Shown: positions 27,588 through 37,124 of the stretch, piece after piece | Layout of the letters: each line of letters begins with the position of its first letter | Position numbering within the stretch: position 1 is the first letter of the stretch | DNA from: Paraburkholderia sp. UYCP14C | GTDB lineage: Bacteria; Pseudomonadota; Gammaproteobacteria; Burkholderiales; Burkholderiaceae | NCBI RefSeq assembly: GCF_004197395.1 | Contig: NZ_SELS01000025.1 | Location: 55,039-119,038, forward strand | Direction: 5' to 3' | DNA length: 64,000 bases | Program-made: the position numbers and the translations under genes | Notes under the pieces: model-generated | The model's input: the letters and a program-made list of their open reading frames with translations, nothing else | Database searches by the model: none | What the model was told of the DNA's origin: nothing

Positions 27588-28904
27588 ATGGATAGACGAG
27601 CGAGCGCCAATCTAATCATATTTGTCTACGTCGGCTATTTCATGAGGTACGTGTACCTCATGATCGTCGTGCCGTTCTATGGCCGGGTGCTCGGCGTGGC
27701 CGAGTACGGCCGGGTACTCGCGTCGATGTCGTTGATGAACGTGATATGGATGCTCGTCGGCTTCGGGTTCACCTTCGTCGGGATGCGCGAGGTGGCGAAA
27801 GCGCAGTCGCCGCAGGAATGCAATGCGATCTACTCGCTACAAGTCAGTGCGCGGCTGGTATTCGGCGTGATCGGCGCGGGCATCGGCATCATTGCGACGT
27901 TCTGTTCACCGTTATTATCGGAGCAGCCGCTGATCGGCGTGCTCGCGACCTTGCTCGGCATCGTGTCGGCATGCAATCTCGGCTGGCTGTTTCAGGGGCG
28001 GCAGCAGATTCGTACGCCGATCATGATCGAAGTATTCGGCTTCGCGCTGAGCCTCGTACTGGTGCTGACGCTCGTCAAAGGACCGAACGACGCCGTATGG
28101 GTGTTGGCGAGTCTGCTGATTGCGGGAATCGCGTCTTCGGTTATTTCCTATGGTTTGGCGACATGGCAGATCGGTTGGCCGCGTCTGGCGTTTGCCGGCG
28201 TCCTGCCGCTCGTGCGCAGGTCGGCGATGCTGTTCTGCTATTCGTCCGGCTCCGTCGTGCTGACGGCATCGTCGACGTATTTGCTGACCTTGTTCTCGAC
28301 GCCGGCGGAGGTCGGCTATTTCGGCGCGGCCGAGCGTTTCGCGACGATCGGACTGAGCCTGATGTCCCCCGCGGCGCAGGTCTTTATTCCGACGATAACC
28401 CGCCAGCTCGCGCAGGGCGACACGGCCGGCGCGCATGTCACGACGCGGCGAGGCGCGATCTTGCTGATGGGCTATGGCGTAATCGTGCTGTGCGGCGCGT
28501 TGACACTTTCGCCTTTCGTGTTGCCTCTGATTCTCGGCGCCGCGTTCGAGCCGAGCGTGCACGTGCTGCAGATATTTGCATGGATGTTCCCGTTCGCGGC
28601 CTTCAATGATTTCGTCGCGCTCTACGTATTCGTGCCGCGCAGGAAAGACCGGGTACTCGCGATCGTCGGGGTCGCGTCAGCGCTGCTCAACCTCGCCACG
28701 GCGCTGATTCTCGCGCCGCGTTTCGGCGCAATTGGCATGGCGTCTGCTCGCGTGATCGGGGAGGCGTCGTCGTCGGTGGCGCTGCTCAGCGTGTTGATTC
28801 GCCTCGAGCTGGTCGGGGTGTTGCCCGGCGCGGAGCGGGCGCTCGAACGGGTAAGGGTGGTGTGTGGGCTTCGTACGCAGGCGGGCGGCGCAAAAGATGA
28901 TTGA
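27588..28904 (+). CDS. Wzx-type polysaccharide flippase
   Basis: 438 residues with 12-14 hydrophobic helices, polysaccharide biosynthesis protein (RfbX/MOP superfamily). The start MDRRASANLIIFVYVGYFMRYV is preceded by AAGGAGGAAGGC; the frame continues upstream but without a ribosome site. Typical features are VVPFYGRVLGVAEYG near residue 30 and the FFGAAERF-like YFGAAERFATIGLSLMSPAAQVF segment near residue 245. It moves the undecaprenyl-linked repeat unit across the inner membrane. Being upstream of a second glycosyltransferase and a Wzy-like polymerase, it completes a Wzx/Wzy-type pathway. Confidence 0.88.
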   Translation: MDRRASANLIIFVYVGYFMRYVYLMIVVPFYGRVLGVAEYGRVLASMSLMNVIWMLVGFGFTFVGMREVAKAQSPQECNAIYSLQVSARLVFGVIGAGIGIIATFCSPLLSEQPLIGVLATLLGIVSACNLGWLFQGRQQIRTPIMIEVFGFALSLVLVLTLVKGPNDAVWVLASLLIAGIASSVISYGLATWQIGWPRLAFAGVLPLVRRSAMLFCYSSGSVVLTASSTYLLTLFSTPAEVGYFGAAERFATIGLSLMSPAAQVFIPTITRQLAQGDTAGAHVTTRRGAILLMGYGVIVLCGALTLSPFVLPLILGAAFEPSVHVLQIFAWMFPFAAFNDFVALYVFVPRRKDRVLAIVGVASALLNLATALILAPRFGAIGMASARVIGEASSSVALLSVLIRLELVGVLPGAERALERVRVVCGLRTQAGGAKDD

Positions 28905-28955
28905 AGTGGCGCGTGGGTGTGCGGGAGTTCGGTTGGATTGTCACAGGAGGTCGAA

Positions 28956-30146
28956 GTGAAAGTCGCTATTGTTCACGATTGGCTGGTAGTGTCCGGCGGC
29001 GCCGAGAAAGTATTGAAGAACATCATCGAGTGCTTCCCGGATGCGGACATCTTTTCGATTGTCGATTTTCTCGAAGACCGCGAATGCGTGAAGGGGAAGT
29101 CCGTCAACACGTCGTTCATCCAGAAGATGCCATTCGCGCGAAGACGATACCGCGCCTATCTACCATTGATGCCGATTGCGATCGAGCAGGTGGATCTGTC
29201 CGCCTACGATCTCGTCATTTCGAGCTCGCACGCAGTCGCGAAGGGCGTGTTGACCGGGCCGAATCAGGTGCATATCAGCTACATTCATTCGCCGATCCGC
29301 TACGCGTGGGATCTTCAACATCAGTACCTGCGCGAATCCCATCTCGACACGGGACTGCGCTCGGCGTTGGCGCGCGTGCTGCTTCATTACATTCGCAGCT
29401 GGGATTCGCGCTCCGCGAACGGGGTCGATCATCTCGTCGCGAATTCTCAGTTCATTGCGCGGCGGATCAGAAAGGCCTATCAGCGCGATGCGACCGTGAT
29501 CTATCCGCCGGTCGATCTGGCGAAGATGTCCATTGGTACGGAGAAAGAAGATTTCTACGTGACAGCGTCGCGTATGGTGCCTTATAAGCGTATCGATCTG
29601 ATCGTTCAGGCCTTTTCTCAAACGCCCGAGCGCAAGCTGGTCGTGATCGGCGAAGGTCCCGAGATGAAGAGGATCAAAGCGGTGGCCGGCGATAACGTGC
29701 AGATTCTCGGGCATCAGCCGTCCGAGATGCTGGTCGATCATTTACGGCGCGCACGCGCATTCGTGTTCGCGGCGGAAGAAGATTTCGGCATCTCCGTGGT
29801 GGAAGCGCAGGCATGCGGCACGCCGGTCATCGCGTTCGGCCGCGGCGGCGCGCTTGAATCGGTGGTGGGGTTGCCGCTCGAGCGGCCCACCGGCGTCTTC
29901 TTCGGTGAGCAAAGCACCGCGTCCCTGCTTGAAGCCGTGACCCGCTTCGAGAGCAGCGCAGCCTTATTCGACGCGCGCGTGTGCCGCAAGAATGCCGAGC
30001 GCTTTTCGTCGGAGAACTTCAAGAAGGCGCTGATGGGCTTCGTCGAAGCGCGGCTCCCGTATGCGTGCGTCGAACAGTTTCTTCCCTATGCGCCGACTCA
30101 GTCGCTGCCGGTCGAAGAACGTCATCTTGCCGACGTGACACCCTGA
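28956..30146 (+). CDS. Glycosyltransferase family 4
   Basis: 396 residues, GT-B fold, closely resembling the GT4 group beginning KVAIVHDWLVVSGGAEKVLKN, commonly found in Burkholderia capsule and cepacian-like clusters. The donor site has ASRMVPYKRIDLIVQAF, VIGEGPE and EDFGISVVEAQACGTPVIAFGRGG (E-x7-E). The GTG start lies 7 bases after AGGAGG. Its 3' end overlaps the converging polymerase gene by 25 bp. Donor and linkage cannot be read from the sequence. Confidence 0.87.
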   Translation: MKVAIVHDWLVVSGGAEKVLKNIIECFPDADIFSIVDFLEDRECVKGKSVNTSFIQKMPFARRRYRAYLPLMPIAIEQVDLSAYDLVISSSHAVAKGVLTGPNQVHISYIHSPIRYAWDLQHQYLRESHLDTGLRSALARVLLHYIRSWDSRSANGVDHLVANSQFIARRIRKAYQRDATVIYPPVDLAKMSIGTEKEDFYVTASRMVPYKRIDLIVQAFSQTPERKLVVIGEGPEMKRIKAVAGDNVQILGHQPSEMLVDHLRRARAFVFAAEEDFGISVVEAQACGTPVIAFGRGGALESVVGLPLERPTGVFFGEQSTASLLEAVTRFESSAALFDARVCRKNAERFSSENFKKALMGFVEARLPYACVEQFLPYAPTQSLPVEERHLADVTP

Positions 30147-31429
30147 GTCGGGCGCCGGGGCACGGGCTGTGCAGCTCGCGTGCCCACGATGCCCGCGTTG
30201 CGCGCTCCGCGCGTGCCGGGCCTGAATACGGTGGCCGTCAGCGGACGCGCGGCCAGCAGCAGCGAGACCACCAGAGAAAGAATCAATACGTTCGACGGCG
30301 AGACCAGCCGATGCTCGGTAGCCGACATCACCAGCAGGCAGACCGACGAAATCTCGACGAAGCGGAACGCCGCGAACTGGCGCCCCCCTTCGACCAACGC
30401 GGCATACGCCGCCCCCTGTTTGCTCCATTCGACCAGCTTCCAGAAGAACGCGAGGATCAGCGTCAGGCCCACTACGCCGAGCTCAGCGAGGATATTCAGG
30501 TACGAGTTGTGAGCATGCGAGTCGCTGTGTTCGATCACCACGTTGGACGGCACCGCAAACAGATGGAAGTACGACACGAGGCTGCCGATATGATCGTCGA
30601 AGGCGCCGAAGCCGAGACCGACGAGCGGGCTTTGCACGAAATACGCGAGCGCTCGTGGCCACAACCATTCGTAGCGAATGTTGAGGTTGGCGACCTTGGC
30701 GTCATTGGAGTGAATCGCGAACGAATAGCCCATGTAGTCGACGTTCGGTTCGGTATGGTAGATCGCGATGGCGAGCGAGGCGACCAGCATCACGGCGATC
30801 AGCGTGCCGAGAATCCAGCGTTTGCGGCCAAAGTACAGATAGGGCAGCACGGCCACCGCGCCGAGCAGCGAGCCGCGGCTATAGGTCGAAAACAGCATCA
30901 GCGCATTGCAGACGAGCAGCGCGATCAGCAGCTTGCTGCGTTTCTGCAGATAGCAGGCTATGCCGAGACAGAACAGCATCGCCAGGAAGCCACCGGCTGC
31001 GTTACGGGCAATGAAGTAGCTGCCGAAGCTGTCGTTTGCGTGAACGAAGATGCTGAAAAGCCCGTTTTCCGCGATGAAGTACGCGTACATCGGCAGATTG
31101 ATCACGACCGCGAAAATGAACAGCGCACGCAGTACCTTGTTCAGATCCCAGCGGTGCACATATACGCAACCGGCAAAAATGGGCAGATACGAGATGAAAA
31201 AATTGCCGTCGCGCCGATAGAAATCGAAATCGAGGAACGATTGCGGATCATAGAGCAGCGTCGAGACGATCGCGAGCACCGTGAAGGCGGTAAGCGGCGC
31301 GATGAATGGGGGATAACTGCGGCCGTAAAAGCGCCATGCGAGCAATAGCATCGGGACAAAGCCGATCGCACAGATGGGCACGAAATTCGTGACCGTCATG
31401 AAAAGTGCGAGTAGCGAAATATAGGCCAT
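30122..31429 (-). CDS. O-antigen ligase/Wzy-like polymerase
   Basis: 435 residues with about 11 membrane helices and one larger periplasmic loop (about residues 225-305) carrying the Wzy_C/WaaL hallmark HSDSHAHNSYLNILAELGVVG. In this locus it is best read as the polymerase joining flipped repeat units in the periplasm, although ligases share the family. It is the only gene of the cluster read leftward, with its own promoter in the gap to the right and an end overlapping the glycosyltransferase. The C-terminal ~40 residues are polar and basic. The start follows CTGGAG. Confidence 0.82.
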   Translation of the reverse strand: MAYISLLALFMTVTNFVPICAIGFVPMLLLAWRFYGRSYPPFIAPLTAFTVLAIVSTLLYDPQSFLDFDFYRRDGNFFISYLPIFAGCVYVHRWDLNKVLRALFIFAVVINLPMYAYFIAENGLFSIFVHANDSFGSYFIARNAAGGFLAMLFCLGIACYLQKRSKLLIALLVCNALMLFSTYSRGSLLGAVAVLPYLYFGRKRWILGTLIAVMLVASLAIAIYHTEPNVDYMGYSFAIHSNDAKVANLNIRYEWLWPRALAYFVQSPLVGLGFGAFDDHIGSLVSYFHLFAVPSNVVIEHSDSHAHNSYLNILAELGVVGLTLILAFFWKLVEWSKQGAAYAALVEGGRQFAAFRFVEISSVCLLVMSATEHRLVSPSNVLILSLVVSLLLAARPLTATVFRPGTRGARNAGIVGTRAAQPVPRRPTQGVTSAR

Positions 31430-32061
31430 TGCAACTCCAGAAAAGCCGATGGCGCGCCGATTGGGTGGTACCCATGCGCTGAACGATGGCGAGATTGGAA
31501 ACGGCGGAAAACTCGCAGTGTGGCCGCACGATCACACCGCTGTTTCTCTTTGACATGAATGCCATGGGACGTTCATTAAACGGTAGCACGTGTCGCGGTT
31601 TATTTCCAATCGTGCGCCCTGCAATAGAAGTGCAAGCTCGTTCGCAAGTTTGCTAAATCGAGTCCGCGAGCGCCGCCAAAACTTCCGCGCTTCGCGCCAG
31701 ATGGCCTGCGTGGCAACGTGTCCTCACTATGATGAATTCATCGGGGCACGATGTCGACCAGATCCAAAGCACGTCGTTGCCGCATTCGTTCTTTCGTTTC
31801 AATCGTTTTCCGGTCGTCGTTGTCGAGCAGACCACTGCGATCCGGCCAGTCAGTTTCCGTACTTCGCGATCGAGCCGGATTCTCCGTCGGCGGATGCTTT
31901 TCTTCACAGCGAACTGAACTGCTGGTCTGGTCCATTCGACGCGGACGCCCTGTCAATAAATCACATCAGACGGTATTTGCGTGGATCGCGGCACACCGTG
32001 TTATGCGGCGGCGTCCAGAAAGACGCGTTCCCGAGCCGGTTTCAATGCGAAGGAGTTAGCG
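31430..32061. other. Divergent promoter region between polymerase and manC genes
   Basis: 632 bp without a credible gene. It holds the promoters of the leftward polymerase and the rightward manC operon. No strong palindrome was found. The manC ribosome site AAGGAG is at its right end. Confidence 0.5.
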
Positions 32062-33582
32062 ATGGGCAAGGTTAGCGCGGCAGCAGTCGCGACGGATGTC
32101 GAAACGATACGACAGGATTCTGCCGAGGCGGAGTTTCCGACGCTCGTGCAGGTGATTCTCGCCGGTGGTTCCGGTACCCGGTTGTGGCCGGTATCGCGCG
32201 AACAGTTTCCCAAGCAACTGATCGATGTGATCGGCAATCAGACCTTGCTGCAAGCGACCATGGGGCGCATGGCGGGCTTCGATCGCGCATGGAACGTCGC
32301 GGCCGATCCCGTGATCGTTTGCGGCACTGAGCATTATTTCGCCACTTACGAACAGGCTCGCGAGATCGGCGTGAACGCGCGGATCGTGGTCGAACCCGGG
32401 CGTCGGGATACGGCGCCGGCGCTGACGCTGGCCGCGCTGGCGGCATGCCCGGAAGAGGAAGACGCGATCCTGGTCGCGATGCCCGCCGACCATGCGATCG
32501 CGAATCTCGAAGCGCTTCATCACGCGCTCGACGGCGCCGCGAAGCACGCGCGCGACGGCGCGATCGTCACGCTAGGCGTGCCGCCCGTACGGCCCGACAC
32601 GGGCTTCGGTTATATCCGCCTCGGCGACGCATTGCCGGACGGCGCGCGCCGGATCGAGCGTTTCGTCGAGAAGCCCGCGGCGGAGCTCGCGGCCCAGTAC
32701 GTCGCGTCGGGCAGTTACTGGTGGAATAGCGGCATCTTCGTCGTGCGGGCGTCGGTGTGGCTATCCGCGATCCGGCAGTTTCAGCCTGAGATGCACGCCG
32801 CCTGCGTGCAGGCGTACCGCGACGCGAAGAAGACTGAAGAATGCATCATGCCGGACGCCGACGGGTTTCTGGGTTCGCCGTCCGACTCGATCGACTACGC
32901 GGTGATGGAACAGCTTGGCAAACCGGAGTCGGCGTTTTTCGGCGTAGTGGTGCCGCTCGAAGCGGGCTGGTCCGATCTCGGCTCGTGGGATGCGGTCTGG
33001 CAAGCGATGGAGAAGGACGAGTGCGGCAACGCGGCCAGCGGTCGCGTGCTGTTCGAAGGAGCGACCGCGACGTACGCCCGCTCGCAAGGAGGCAGGCTTC
33101 TTGCCTGCGTCGGCACCGACAACATGATCGTGATCGAAACCGATGACGCGGTGCTCGTCGCGGATCGCTCGCATGTGCAGGACATCAAGGCACTCGTGTC
33201 GCGGATCAGACGCGAGAACTCTCCGGAAGCCGATGCGCACAGAAAAGTCCGGCGCCCGTGGGGCTTTTACGACTCGATCGATCACGGCGAGCGCTTTCAG
33301 GTGAAGCGCATCGTGGTGATGCCGGGCGGGCGTTTGTCGTTGCAGATGCACCATCATCGCGCCGAGCATTGGGTCGTGGTGTGCGGCACCGCACTCGTGA
33401 CGCGCGGAGAGGAGCAGTTTCTGCTTGGCGAAAACGAATCGACCTTTATCCCGTTGGGTGTTCGCCATCGGCTCGAAAATCCGGGCCGGGTACCGCTGCA
33501 GATCATCGAGGTGCAGTCGGGCACTTATCTCGGCGAAGACGACATCGTTCGCTTCGACGACCAATACGGGCGCTGTGGCTGA
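32062..33582 (+). CDS. manC: Mannose-1-phosphate guanylyltransferase/mannose-6-phosphate isomerase
   Basis: 506 residues, bifunctional type II PMI-GMP enzyme. The N-terminal nucleotidyltransferase has AGGSGTRLWPVSRE near residue 35, a FVEKP substrate motif and GSYWWNSGIF; the C-terminal cupin isomerase begins after about residue 390 with RPWGFYDSID and QMHHHRAEHWVVVCGTA. It makes GDP-mannose from fructose-6-phosphate via mannose-1-phosphate together with a phosphomannomutase found elsewhere. The start is at 32062 behind AAGGAG. It supplies the sugar nucleotide for the exopolysaccharide and heads the second rightward operon. Confidence 0.93.
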   Translation: MGKVSAAAVATDVETIRQDSAEAEFPTLVQVILAGGSGTRLWPVSREQFPKQLIDVIGNQTLLQATMGRMAGFDRAWNVAADPVIVCGTEHYFATYEQAREIGVNARIVVEPGRRDTAPALTLAALAACPEEEDAILVAMPADHAIANLEALHHALDGAAKHARDGAIVTLGVPPVRPDTGFGYIRLGDALPDGARRIERFVEKPAAELAAQYVASGSYWWNSGIFVVRASVWLSAIRQFQPEMHAACVQAYRDAKKTEECIMPDADGFLGSPSDSIDYAVMEQLGKPESAFFGVVVPLEAGWSDLGSWDAVWQAMEKDECGNAASGRVLFEGATATYARSQGGRLLACVGTDNMIVIETDDAVLVADRSHVQDIKALVSRIRRENSPEADAHRKVRRPWGFYDSIDHGERFQVKRIVVMPGGRLSLQMHHHRAEHWVVVCGTALVTRGEEQFLLGENESTFIPLGVRHRLENPGRVPLQIIEVQSGTYLGEDDIVRFDDQYGRCG

Positions 33583-33623
33583 TGCGACGGAGTCGACCTG
33601 ATACGTGCTATGAGGGGGCTGTG

Positions 33624-35006
33624 ATGCGATTGCTGACTGGTCTACTGGCGAGAGCGTTCGACGTCGCGATGATCGTGGCTGGGGCCTGCGCGGCCTCCCA
33701 GATCCGCTTCGACGGCGGCTCGCAAAGGAGCTTCTATTTCGCGTTCGTTGCTTTTGCCGCGGCGTTCGCCCTCGCGGTTTTTCCGGCCTTCGGGGTGTAC
33801 GAATCGTGGCGCGGCCGCTCGAAAAGAGTGCTCGCGAGCCAGGTGGCGCTTGGCTGGCTGGTGGTGCAGGCCTGCGCGATGGTGCTGATGTTCTCGCTGC
33901 ACCGGATCGACTTCGTGTCGCGGCTCTGGTTCGTGTATTGGACCGGCATCTCGGGCGCGGCGATGATGGCCGGCCGGTTGATCACGCACAAGCTGCTCGG
34001 CCGCATGCGTCATGCGGGGATGAACTTGCAGCAGGTCGCGGTGGCGGCGTGCGGCGATCATTGCGACGAGATCATCCGGAAGATCGAGACATCGCCCGCG
34101 GCCGGCTTTCGCGCGAATGCGTTGTATAACCTGCACCCCGGCTGCTGCATTCCGCCGCGCCCGTCGGTGCAGGTGTTCGAAGAACAGGGCGCGTTCGCTC
34201 GCTACGTGCGCGAACAGCAGATCGGCGAAGTGTGGCTGGCACTGCCGCTCACCGAGGAGCGCGCGATTCTCAAGCTGGCGTCGGAGTTTCGCAACGACCT
34301 GATCAATGTGCGCTTCATGCCCGACGTGCGCTCGCTTGCGTTGTTCGAAGGCAGCATGACCGAGTTGCTCGGCTTGCCGACGATCAATCTCGCCGCGTCG
34401 CCGCTGCCGCCGAAGGCGTTGGTGCAGAAAGACCTGTTCGACCGGCTGTTCGCGCTCGTCGCGTTGATCGCGATCGCGCCGATACTGCTGGGCTGCGCGA
34501 TCGCGGTCAAACTGAGCTCGCGCGGGCCGGTGTTCTTCAGGCAGCGCCGCAAAGGTGCCGACGGCCGCGTCTTTACCATCTACAAGTTCCGCACGATGCG
34601 CTTGCACGAGCAGAAGCCGGGAATTCTCGAACAGGCCCACCGCGACGATCCACGCATCACGCGCGTCGGCGCGTTCCTGCGCCGCACGAGTCTCGACGAA
34701 CTGCCGCAGTTCTTCAACGTGCTGCGCGGCGACATGTCGGTGGTGGGGCCGCGTCCGCATGCGCTCGAACACGACGATCTCTATCAGAACATCGTGTCGG
34801 GCTATATCCATCGTTACCGGATCAAACCCGGCATTACCGGCTGGGCGCAGATCAACGGGTATCGCGGCGAGACCGATCGCCTCGAAAAGATGGAAGGTCG
34901 CGTCGCACACGATCTGTACTACCTTCAAAACTGGTCGTTCTGGCTCGATGTGAAGATCATTCTCGCCACGGTTTTCAAGGGGCTTCATCATCCGAACGCG
35001 TACTGA
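33624..35006 (+). CDS. Undecaprenyl-phosphate glucose-type phosphotransferase (WcaJ-like)
   Basis: 460 residues, polyprenyl-phosphate hexose-1-phosphate transferase. Four to five N-terminal membrane helices, a cytoplasmic CoA-binding-like domain, one more helix ([20 protein letters not shown] near residue 275) and the catalytic PglC-like domain with the conserved [31 protein letters not shown] and SVVGPRPHA segments. It starts repeat-unit synthesis by moving a hexose-1-phosphate onto undecaprenyl phosphate. The length is typical of WcaJ/BceB. ATG 33624 is preceded by GAGGGG. Confidence 0.9.
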   Translation: MRLLTGLLARAFDVAMIVAGACAASQIRFDGGSQRSFYFAFVAFAAAFALAVFPAFGVYESWRGRSKRVLASQVALGWLVVQACAMVLMFSLHRIDFVSRLWFVYWTGISGAAMMAGRLITHKLLGRMRHAGMNLQQVAVAACGDHCDEIIRKIETSPAAGFRANALYNLHPGCCIPPRPSVQVFEEQGAFARYVREQQIGEVWLALPLTEERAILKLASEFRNDLINVRFMPDVRSLALFEGSMTELLGLPTINLAASPLPPKALVQKDLFDRLFALVALIAIAPILLGCAIAVKLSSRGPVFFRQRRKGADGRVFTIYKFRTMRLHEQKPGILEQAHRDDPRITRVGAFLRRTSLDELPQFFNVLRGDMSVVGPRPHALEHDDLYQNIVSGYIHRYRIKPGITGWAQINGYRGETDRLEKMEGRVAHDLYYLQNWSFWLDVKIILATVFKGLHHPNAY

Positions 35007-35008
35007 GC

Positions 35009-36094
35009 ATGATGCTATCCGGCGTTGAAGATGTAGTTAGACGATCAGCGAAGCGAGTCTCGCTTTACCGCTTTCACCACGAGCACGATTTGCAGGCGAG
35101 AAGAATATTGCAGCAACTCGAAAGCAGGTACGGCGAGGCCGATCCGAACAACTTGCGGCTCGCGGATACCTATGCGCGCGACGTGTTCGGCGACCTGGTC
35201 TACGCGCCCTGGCTGCGCGTTTATAGCGCGTTTTGCGGCACCTTCAGGGAAGGCTGGATTCCGGATAATTACTACGGCATCGTCGTCGTGCCGCATATGC
35301 AAGGCTGGTACGGCACGATTTCGAACCTGAAGCCGATTGCGCGGCTGATCTTCGACGGCGACGAATTGCCGGACATCGCGTACTTTGCCAATGGGCTGTT
35401 CTTTGCGGGAAAAAGCGTCGTGGTGCCCGAGCAAGACTTGAAAGACGTCGTGTTCGAGCATACCGAGCGCGTCGTCTTCAAGCTCGACGGCTCCAAACAG
35501 GGCGATGGTGTTTACATCTTCGACCGTGCCAACTTCGACCCCGCGATCATCAGGTCGCTCGGCAATGGCGTGATTCAGACGTTCATCAACCAGCACCGTC
35601 TGTTCGCTACGTTTGCCGCGAAGCCGGTGGCGACATTGCGTGTTACCACCGTGGTGGACGACGCCGGCGGCATTTCCGTGCGGGCTTGCTACCTGCGCCT
35701 CGGCAGAGCCGACGATACGCATGTGCTGAGCGACCGCGAGGTCTGCGTGCCCGTCAAACTCGACACAGGCGAACTGTGCGACGACGGGTATATGAGCGAC
35801 TGGGCCGCGGTGGACGCGCATCCGGACTCGGGCGTGCGCTTTGCGGGCGTGAAGGTTCCATGTTTCGAGCAATGCATGGCCACCGTGCTACGCCTTCACA
35901 GGAAGATTCCGTTTGCGCGCTGCATCGGCTGGGATGTCACCGTCGATGCGAACGAGCAGGTCAAGGTGATGGAGTGGAACGGCAGGCACAACGAGGTCAA
36001 ATTCAGCGAGGCGACGCAAGGCCCGTGCTTCGCGGATCTGAACTGGGAACGGCTCAGGGCCGTCCCTAGATTATCACGGCTGCCACCAGGCTGA
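35009..36094 (+). CDS. Sugar-transfer-associated ATP-grasp protein
   Basis: 361 residues of the ATP-grasp family found beside sugar transferases (ATPgrasp_ST type). The start MMLSGVEDVVRRS is two bases after the preceding stop. Conserved pieces are GWIPDNYYGIVVVPHMQGWYGTIS, VVFKLDGSKQGDGVYIF, the central RVTTVVDDAGG and the C-terminal metal-binding end IGWDVTVDANEQVKVMEWNGRHN. ATP-grasp enzymes use ATP to join a carboxylate to an amine or thiol. The role here is probably decoration or modification of the polymer or its precursor. It differs clearly in sequence from the TupA-like gene at 20908. Confidence 0.82.
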   Translation: MMLSGVEDVVRRSAKRVSLYRFHHEHDLQARRILQQLESRYGEADPNNLRLADTYARDVFGDLVYAPWLRVYSAFCGTFREGWIPDNYYGIVVVPHMQGWYGTISNLKPIARLIFDGDELPDIAYFANGLFFAGKSVVVPEQDLKDVVFEHTERVVFKLDGSKQGDGVYIFDRANFDPAIIRSLGNGVIQTFINQHRLFATFAAKPVATLRVTTVVDDAGGISVRACYLRLGRADDTHVLSDREVCVPVKLDTGELCDDGYMSDWAAVDAHPDSGVRFAGVKVPCFEQCMATVLRLHRKIPFARCIGWDVTVDANEQVKVMEWNGRHNEVKFSEATQGPCFADLNWERLRAVPRLSRLPPG

Positions 36095-36129
36095 GCAGAC
36101 AGGACGAAAAACGCAGCAGGAGACGCGAC

Positions 36130-36465
36130 GTGAGCGAACAGTTATGGTGCGTCCACATCGAAGGACTGAACGACTACATTGCCGTCGATTCGGAGGAATC
36201 GGCGCGGCACGAGGCGTCGGAGATCAATGCGTATATCGATCGTGCCGACAGAAGCTCGCGTGCCGCGCAATTGCGCGCGGTGGTGGTCGAGTGGCCATTC
36301 AGCGCGGACGGTCACGCGAGAGCGCTCGATAGCGACCGGCACGATCTGCAGCGTATGCCGCATAGACGGCAGGGCGTGACGCAGTCCGGCGGCGTGCTGT
36401 CGAAATTCGCGCGGCGCGTCAGAGAACTGCTGAACGTCGCGCGCGCGAACAAGGACGGTGCCTGA
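36130..36465 (+). CDS. Hypothetical protein, 111 aa, last gene of the exopolysaccharide operon
   Basis: Not recognised. GTG start seven bases after AGGAGA. The first ~55 residues look like a small alpha/beta domain (LWCVHIEGLNDYIAVDSEESARHEASEINAYI); the tail is basic. No signal or membrane segment. It follows the ATP-grasp gene by 35 bases and is probably cotranscribed. The composition is like its left neighbours and unlike the low-GC patch to the right. Confidence 0.6.
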   Translation: MSEQLWCVHIEGLNDYIAVDSEESARHEASEINAYIDRADRSSRAAQLRAVVVEWPFSADGHARALDSDRHDLQRMPHRRQGVTQSGGVLSKFARRVRELLNVARANKDGA

Positions 36466-36492
36466 ACCGCGGCGCGGCCAGCGTAAGCCGCG

Positions 36493-36830
36493 TTATGCGG
36501 GCAGCGGCACGTCGTCGATCAGATCCGCGTTCAGCGCGCGAATCCTGCGATCGACGAAGTAGCCGCCGCCTTCGACATAGCGCAAGTACAGGCGCCCGCA
36601 GGTCGAGCACTGCCATACGCCGCAGCGGTTGTACGGGAAATAGCGCGGCGCGATCGGCGCATCGCCCGACCAGTAGGTCGCTTTATTGGGCAGATATTCG
36701 CTGAAGGTGCAGGTTCGCGCATCAGCACGAAGGCCCGTCCAGCCGCGTACCCCTCCCGATAGAGCCCGATCAATGGGCGCAGGGGCGCCGCTTCGGCGTA
36801 GATGAACAGACCGGTTACGCACAGCAGCAA
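36493..36830 (-). pseudogene. Frameshifted remnant with a CxxC motif
   Basis: Two overlapping minus-strand frames look like one protein split by a shift near 36700-36725. The upstream frame reads LFIYAEAAPLRPLIGLYREG...AFVLM; the downstream frame continues RTCTFSEYLPNKATYWSGD and CGVWQCSTCGRLYLRYVEGGG to the end. CSTC with the earlier cysteine suggests a small zinc-binding domain. The upstream frame also lacks an ATG and begins right after a TAA at 36831. Not recognised. It lies at the left edge of the low-GC patch. Confidence 0.45.
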
Positions 36831-37124
36831 TTAGGCGAGCACCGGGCTCGGCGCGTACGCACTGCCGGTAATCGTTGTTCGAGGACATCGGCACGCCGAT
36901 GCCGGAAGACGATCCCGAGCCGGCATTATTTTTTCAGATTTCGCCTGATGTACAGCCCTTCCCGTTTCGACCATCCTCGCAGAATAAGACCGCGCAACAA
37001 ATTGTCCCATCATCAATTGGAGCGGTGATCCTCTGGTTGTCGGTAATGCCGTGGCATCCGGGGCAATAGAAAAGCGGCATTTTCTCCGACAAACCAACCG
37101 CAACTTTGAAGAATTGAATTCAAC

